Shown here: positions 59,242 through 64,000 of the stretch, piece after piece | How positions within the stretch are numbered: the stretch's first letter is position 1 | Layout of the letters: each line of letters opens with the position of its first letter | Assembly: GCA_027364845.1 (NCBI GenBank) | Contig: DAHXOO010000004.1 | Coordinates: 51,841-115,840, forward strand | Reading direction: 5' to 3' | Source of the DNA: Pseudomonadota bacterium | GTDB taxonomy: Bacteria; Pseudomonadota; Gammaproteobacteria; Acidiferrobacterales; UBA6901 | DNA length: 64,000 nucleotides | Position numbers and translations under genes: made by a program | Notes under the pieces: generated by a model | Seen by the model: only the letters and a program-made list of their open reading frames with translations | What the model was told of the DNA's origin: nothing | The model's database searches: none

Positions 59242-60444
59242 ATGCAGTTCAGCGCGACCAATCTGCTATGGCTGCTGCTGCCCCTGGCGGCGGCGTCCGG
59301 CTGGCTCGCTGCGCGCCTGGATCAGAAGCGCCGGCCGGGAAGGACGGCCCAGGGTCTTCCTTCGGCTTATTTCAAAGGTCTCAATTTCCTGCTGAACGAG
59401 CAGCCTGATAAGGCGATCGAGGTGTTCATCCAGATGCTCGAGGTCGACTCGAATACGGTCGAAACACATCTTGCCTTGGGGAATCTCTTCAGGCGACGCG
59501 GCGAAGTGGAACGTGCCATCCGTATTCATCAGAACCTCATTGCGCGCCCCACGCTGGACAAGAACCAGCGGTCTCTGGCGCTACTGGAGCTCGGCCAGGA
59601 TTATCTTAAGGCAGGTTTGTTTGATCGCGCCGAGAACCTGTTTCTGGAGCTCGCGGAGATCAGGCTGCACACTGAGCAGGCACTGCGCTTCCTGGTGCAT
59701 ATATTTCAGCAAGAAAAGGAGTGGGATCAGGCGATCTCGGTGAGCCGCCGACTTGCGCGGGCGTCTGGCCGCAGCCAGGACGAAGTGATCGCGCAGTTTT
59801 ACTGCGAACTGGCCGAACAGGCTTTTGCCGATGGAAATCCCGCCGCAGCGCGGCGCCTGACGAATGAGGCATTCGGTGCCGATCGCAATTGCGTGCGTGC
59901 AAGCATCCTGCTCGGCCGTCTCGAGGTGGCGGCCGGCAAGCACCGGGAGGCGCTCAAGGCATGGAAAAGGATCGAGGAACAGGACTCGGTTTATCTGGGT
60001 GAGGTGGCCAGCTTGATTGCCGCGAGCTATCAGACGCTCAATGACGAGGCCGGACTGTATGAGTATTTCGATGCATTACTGCGCCGGCATGGCGGTGTTG
60101 CGCTGATGCTGGCGCTTGCCGACGTCATCAGGAACCGGGATGGGGTGCAGGCCGCCGAGGAGTTTGTTACCGCCTGGCTGCGTCAGCAGCCTTCGGTCCA
60201 AGGCCTGCATCGCCTGCTGGATCTGAATCTGGTCGCGGCGGATGCGTCGACTCAGACTGATCTCAACCTGCTGCAGGGCGTGATTGGAGAGCTGCTGGAG
60301 CAGCAGCAGGGCTACCTGTGTCAGGAATGCGGCTTCCGTGGCAAGACGCTGCATTGGCAGTGTCCGGGTTGCCACCGGTGGAACACGGTAAAACCGGTCT
60401 CGGGTCAGCCGCCGCAGCGGGCGTCGGAGAAGCGGCATGGTTAG
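59242..60444 (+). CDS. lapB: LapB (YciM) TPR protein with C-terminal rubredoxin-like zinc site
   Basis: [76 protein letters not shown]. Confidence 0.95.
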   Translation: MQFSATNLLWLLLPLAAASGWLAARLDQKRRPGRTAQGLPSAYFKGLNFLLNEQPDKAIEVFIQMLEVDSNTVETHLALGNLFRRRGEVERAIRIHQNLIARPTLDKNQRSLALLELGQDYLKAGLFDRAENLFLELAEIRLHTEQALRFLVHIFQQEKEWDQAISVSRRLARASGRSQDEVIAQFYCELAEQAFADGNPAAARRLTNEAFGADRNCVRASILLGRLEVAAGKHREALKAWKRIEEQDSVYLGEVASLIAASYQTLNDEAGLYEYFDALLRRHGGVALMLALADVIRNRDGVQAAEEFVTAWLRQQPSVQGLHRLLDLNLVAADASTQTDLNLLQGVIGELLEQQQGYLCQECGFRGKTLHWQCPGCHRWNTVKPVSGQPPQRASEKRHG

Positions 60445-61177
60445 CGGCTTAGGCAGTATGACCGGACCGGCGCAGGAGGGTCCGCGCGTCATTGTCGCGC
60501 TGGATTACCCGTCGAAAGTGGATGCGTTGGCGTTTGCCGGCCGGGTCACGCCCACCCTGTGCCGCCTCAAGGTGGGGCTGGAGCTGTTTACTGCCGCCGG
60601 CCCCGGCGTAGTCGGAGAACTTACGGCACGCGGATTCGACGTATTTCTCGACCTGAAGTTTCATGATATCCCGACTACGGTTGCGAGGGCATGTGCGGCC
60701 GCAGCGCGGCTGGGCGCGTGGATGCTCAACGTGCATGCCTTCGGAGGCGTCGAGATGCTCGAAGCGGCGCGCGCGGCGCTGGAGACGAGCACAACACGCC
60801 GGCCGCTGTTGATCGGCGTGACAGTATTGACAAGCCACAGTGCCGGGACCCTGCAGGAAATTGGGTTGCAGACCGACCCGGCTACACAGGTGCTGCGGCT
60901 AGCTGGATTGGTCCAGGCTGCCGGACTGGACGGCGTCGTGTGTTCGGCCCTGGAAGCCGGGATCCTGCGTATACGGTTTGGAACAGGTTTCGTCCTGGTC
61001 ACCCCGGGAATCCGTCCCGCCAGCGCCGCATCCGACGATCAGCAGCGCACGATGACGCCGCTTGCGGCAGTGCGGCAAGGTGCGGACTTCCTTGTGGTTG
61101 GACGGCCCATTACCCAGGCTCCAGATCCAGTCGTGGCGCTGGAAGAGATCAATAGCCAGTTGTATGCCCGGCTTTGA
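60437..61177 (+). CDS. pyrF: Orotidine 5'-phosphate decarboxylase
   Basis: [50 protein letters not shown]. Confidence 0.96.
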   Translation: MVSGLGSMTGPAQEGPRVIVALDYPSKVDALAFAGRVTPTLCRLKVGLELFTAAGPGVVGELTARGFDVFLDLKFHDIPTTVARACAAAARLGAWMLNVHAFGGVEMLEAARAALETSTTRRPLLIGVTVLTSHSAGTLQEIGLQTDPATQVLRLAGLVQAAGLDGVVCSALEAGILRIRFGTGFVLVTPGIRPASAASDDQQRTMTPLAAVRQGADFLVVGRPITQAPDPVVALEEINSQLYARL

Positions 61178-61353
61178 GATCCGCATACGTGTAGCACGGC
61201 CGGATTGGATCTGGATCAGCGCGCCGTAAAAATATCGCCACACCGGCTGCGTGCCCAGGATGCGTCTTGCGGTTATGGACACCGATGCAGGCCTTGGGTC
61301 ATTTACAGTGGCAGGACTGGTTCGTCGATTGAAAACTACATAATTGCAGTGTC

Positions 61354-61869
61354 ATGAGCATTTCCGAAACTGATGCCTGGTTTCTCGTGTATTCGAAGCC
61401 GCGCCAGGAGGAAACGGCGAAACAGAACCTGGAGCGCCAAGGCTACAGCGTATACCTGCCGCGCGCGGTCCAAAATCGGCGGCGGGAAGGACGGCGCGTT
61501 GCAGTAGTGGGGCCGCTGTTTCCACGCTACCTCTTCGTCCGGTTCAATGTGCAGTCGGACAATTGGGCGCCGATCCGCTCGACTGTCGGGGTCGCCGCAT
61601 TGGTGCGCTTCGGGTCGGCACCGGCGCGCGTACCGGACGCGCTTATTGCCCTGTTGCGTTCGAATGAAGCTGCATCCGGGATTCATGAGTGGACCCATGC
61701 GCCTTTGAGGGTCGGCCAAACGGTGCGGGTCGCGGAAGGAGCGTTCGTTGGTTACCAGGGGATCTTCCTCGCCCGTACCAGCCGCGAGCGGGTGATCGTG
61801 TTGCTCGATATCCTAGGACGTCCGGTACGTGCGCAGTTTACGGCAGATCAGGTGGATCCGGCGGAATAG
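61354..61869 (+). CDS. rfaH: Transcription/translation regulatory transformer protein RfaH
   Basis: WFLVYSKPRQEETAKQNLERQGYSVYLP..PLFPRYLFVRF, NusG-superfamily KOW tail. Confidence 0.9.
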   Translation: MSISETDAWFLVYSKPRQEETAKQNLERQGYSVYLPRAVQNRRREGRRVAVVGPLFPRYLFVRFNVQSDNWAPIRSTVGVAALVRFGSAPARVPDALIALLRSNEAASGIHEWTHAPLRVGQTVRVAEGAFVGYQGIFLARTSRERVIVLLDILGRPVRAQFTADQVDPAE

Positions 61870-61926
61870 TCGTACTGGAACAACAGGTCCCCAATGCACC
61901 GAGTGAGGCTCGGTGACTTCTCCTGG

Positions 61927-62283
61927 TCACCCCGGCGCGGGCGCCAAATCCAGTACCTCGCCCAGGGCACTGTCCACCCGCACCATGAACTCTACTGAGC
62001 ACTGCACCAGCGGACCCTCGATCAGACGTTGGTTATCGATTGCGCGCAGCTGATCGATTAAGAGGTCCGAGTCATTCTTTAGCTGTCCATGCGCGCACAG
62101 ACGCAGCCGCAACGGTACGGCTTCCTCCACCAGGTGGGTAGTCAGCGGAACGACGAGCGTAGAGGGATGGTTGGCGTCCAGCAGCGCCTGGCTCTGCACG
62201 ATCAGCACCGGGCGTATCTTGCCCGCTTCGGTGCCGCGTGGTGGGTTGAGGTTTGCAAGCCAGATGCTTCCGCGCTTACGCAT
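61927..62283 (-). CDS. MazF/PemK-family mRNA interferase toxin
   Basis: RGSIWLANLNPPRGTEAGKIRPVLIVQS, VVPLTTHL, DQLRAIDNQRL. Confidence 0.9.
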   Translation of the reverse strand: MRKRGSIWLANLNPPRGTEAGKIRPVLIVQSQALLDANHPSTLVVPLTTHLVEEAVPLRLRLCAHGQLKNDSDLLIDQLRAIDNQRLIEGPLVQCSVEFMVRVDSALGEVLDLAPAPG

Positions 62284-62512
62284 CCGGTGCGTCTTCAATG
62301 GCATCAAATTCGGCGTTGACCCGCATGCTTTCGCCGCGTACCCGCCGCGAGGCCTCCATCATGCGCTGGCGGCGGTGCTCGGCGAGCACCTGTGCATTGA
62401 GTACGGTAATCGCCCGCCGGATGTATTCGGCGCGTGGAATCTTGAGATCCCTCGCGCGTTTGTCCGCCTCCTTGACGAGTTCATCCGGCAGGCGCAACGA
62501 AACAGTAGCCAT
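62276..62512 (-). CDS. Ribbon-helix-helix (MazE-like) antitoxin
   Basis: MATVSLRLPDELVKEADKRARDLKIPRAEYIRRAI; overlaps toxin gene by 8 nt. Confidence 0.85.
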   Translation of the reverse strand: MATVSLRLPDELVKEADKRARDLKIPRAEYIRRAITVLNAQVLAEHRRQRMMEASRRVRGESMRVNAEFDAIEDAPDA

Positions 62513-63056
62513 ATATGTATCTCGATTTGTACTCTGATATTAGTATATATTTCGTAGTCATTTCGGGCAAGCCTGAATTCTCCGTGTAGCCCGTGCCCGA
62601 TAACGGTAGATGGATGTGCTTTGAAGTACTCTCTGCCATTCAATGGATTATCGATGTTCTAGTAAGATCTTTCCCGTGGTAACCCTTCTTTCTTTAGTCG
62701 CAAAGGCAATAAAATTGCGCCTGATCCGCAATCACCCAGCGAATGCTGGTGCCAGTGCCGGCACAAAATGCGGATGAACGACGACCTCACCCGAGCGTGC
62801 GGACCGGGAACAACAGCGGTGGATTCCTGCGGGGATATGGAGAGCAGACGGGTACGGTGTTGGATGGAAACAGGGCTTTCATTAAGTGCCGTCGCTCGCA
62901 AAGCGACTTCGCTGCCGCTCCATAATGAAAGAGCGCCCCTCACGCATGGTCGTTCGATCGTTGAGCCGGACAGGCCATTCTTGGCAGAGGATTAGGACAC
63001 TTTTTCTCGCTTAGCGCTTGACCAGATGTTTTGAACATAAGTATAGTGTTCAACAA

Positions 63057-63674
63057 ATGAACACAGAGCGTAACCGGGAGGATGCCTTGACTCTGGAGAT
63101 TCTGGACGTGGTCCAGAAACAGAGTGACGTGAGTCAACGGCACCTGGCGAGGCACCTGGGCGTCGCTCTGGGACTTGCGAATTCCTACTTGAAGCGTTGT
63201 GTGCGCAAAGGACTGATCAAGATTACCGAGGCTCCGGCCAACCGCTATCTCTATTACCTCACTCCCCAGGGTTTTGCGGAAAAGAGCCGACTCACGGCCC
63301 AATATCTGAGTTACTCGTTCTCGTTTTACCGCCAAGCCGGTGAGTCCTGTGTCCGCGTCTTTGACAGCTGCCGGGACAGGGGCTGGATGCGGCTGCTGCT
63401 GTGCGGAGTTTCGGATCTTGCAGAGATCGCCACCCTGCGTGCCGCAGAGCGAGGGGTTGGTATCGTCGGTTTCTACGATCCGCGCAGTGAGCGCAAGCTG
63501 TATCTTGATCGACCGGTATGGCGCGAGTTTGCCAAGGCGGGCGCATATGACGCCTGCATGGTAACGGATTTCCTGGCGCCGCAGATGACTTATGACCACC
63601 TGGCAGGCCTTATTGAACACGAGCGGGTGCTGGTGCCAGACGTGCTGGGTTTGGCGCCGAGAGACAGCGATTAA
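63057..63674 (+). CDS. MarR-type winged-helix regulator, EPS-associated family
   Basis: LEILDVVQKQSDVSQRHLARHLGVALGLANSYLKRCVRKGLIKITEAPANRYLYYLTPQGFAEKSRLTAQYL. Confidence 0.85.
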   Translation: MNTERNREDALTLEILDVVQKQSDVSQRHLARHLGVALGLANSYLKRCVRKGLIKITEAPANRYLYYLTPQGFAEKSRLTAQYLSYSFSFYRQAGESCVRVFDSCRDRGWMRLLLCGVSDLAEIATLRAAERGVGIVGFYDPRSERKLYLDRPVWREFAKAGAYDACMVTDFLAPQMTYDHLAGLIEHERVLVPDVLGLAPRDSD

Positions 63675-63752
63675 CAGGCGTGGACAACCCCGGCGGCAAG
63701 GCCGGTTTGCGCTGAACAGGTAACGAAAAGCCGTGTGGAGCATGCTCTGCAT

Positions 63753-63764
63753 GGCGGTAGCGTG
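63753..63764 (+). promoter_or_regulatory. ops (operon polarity suppressor)/JUMPstart core, predicted RfaH recruitment site
   Basis: Exact GGCGGTAGCGTG, intergenic, 79 nt after the MarR-type gene, with rfaH 1.9 kb upstream. Confidence 0.8.
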
Positions 63765-63956
63765 CCCGAAACCCGAGCAGTACCTCGAGTCTGGTAACGG
63801 ACAGCCGGCCGGGTCTTAACGTTGATCGGATGCGTCGCGCATGCTGCTATCCCCCTGCGTCCTTTTTCAGCAGACAGGCACAAACAATCGCAACGTGGCG
63901 GCGCGACCATCAAGAGCACCTTCCTTCTTTCATGATGCGTAACTCACAGAGGTAAG

Positions 63957-63975
63957 CCCCCGGCTCTGCCGGGGG
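63957..63975. repeat. Strong hairpin CCCCCGGC-TCT-GCCGGGGG
   Basis: 8-bp perfect stem with 3-nt loop near right window edge. Confidence 0.6.
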
Positions 63976-64000
63976 ACTCACCCGGGTTTGACCTATACCG

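Noticed and set aside
1-64000. CRISPR arrays, tRNA and rRNA genes
   Set aside because: No regularly spaced short repeats were seen; T-loop-like GGTTCGA strings occur only inside coding sequence; no rRNA segments recognised.

Overview
GC-rich gammaproteobacterial chromosomal window. The gene order ypjD/corC-ffh and gyrA-serC-serA-pheA-hisC-aroF-tyrA-aroA-cmk-rpsA-ihfB-lapAB-pyrF supports this; an Acidiferrobacter-like or other chemolithotrophic lineage is only a guess. Housekeeping blocks alternate with accessory patches. Main points: (1) a six-gene hyfBCEFGI-like cluster whose large subunit lacks the Ni-ligand cysteines, i.e. an energy-converting-hydrogenase-related (Ehr-type) complex; (2) a patch of decayed IS110, IS30 and moaA fragments around an AraC regulator and small lipoproteins; (3) an intact IS4-family element with inverted repeats and target duplication between mtaD and a DUF433/DnaQ-like exonuclease pair with overlapping ATGA; (4) a 2.7 kb module (DUF2892, ECF sigma factor, unknown protein, HicBA) bounded by two 166-bp direct repeats that are about 98% identical; (5) an accessory insertion between hisC and aroF with a divergent nucleotidyltransferase/unknown pair and a truncated hipA; (6) rfaH followed by MazEF-like TA genes, an EPS-type MarR regulator and an exact ops element (GGCGGTAGCGTG) near the right edge, predicting a surface polysaccharide cluster beyond the window. 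No CRISPR array, tRNA or rRNA was recognised. All family calls come from reading the sequence; no database search was run.
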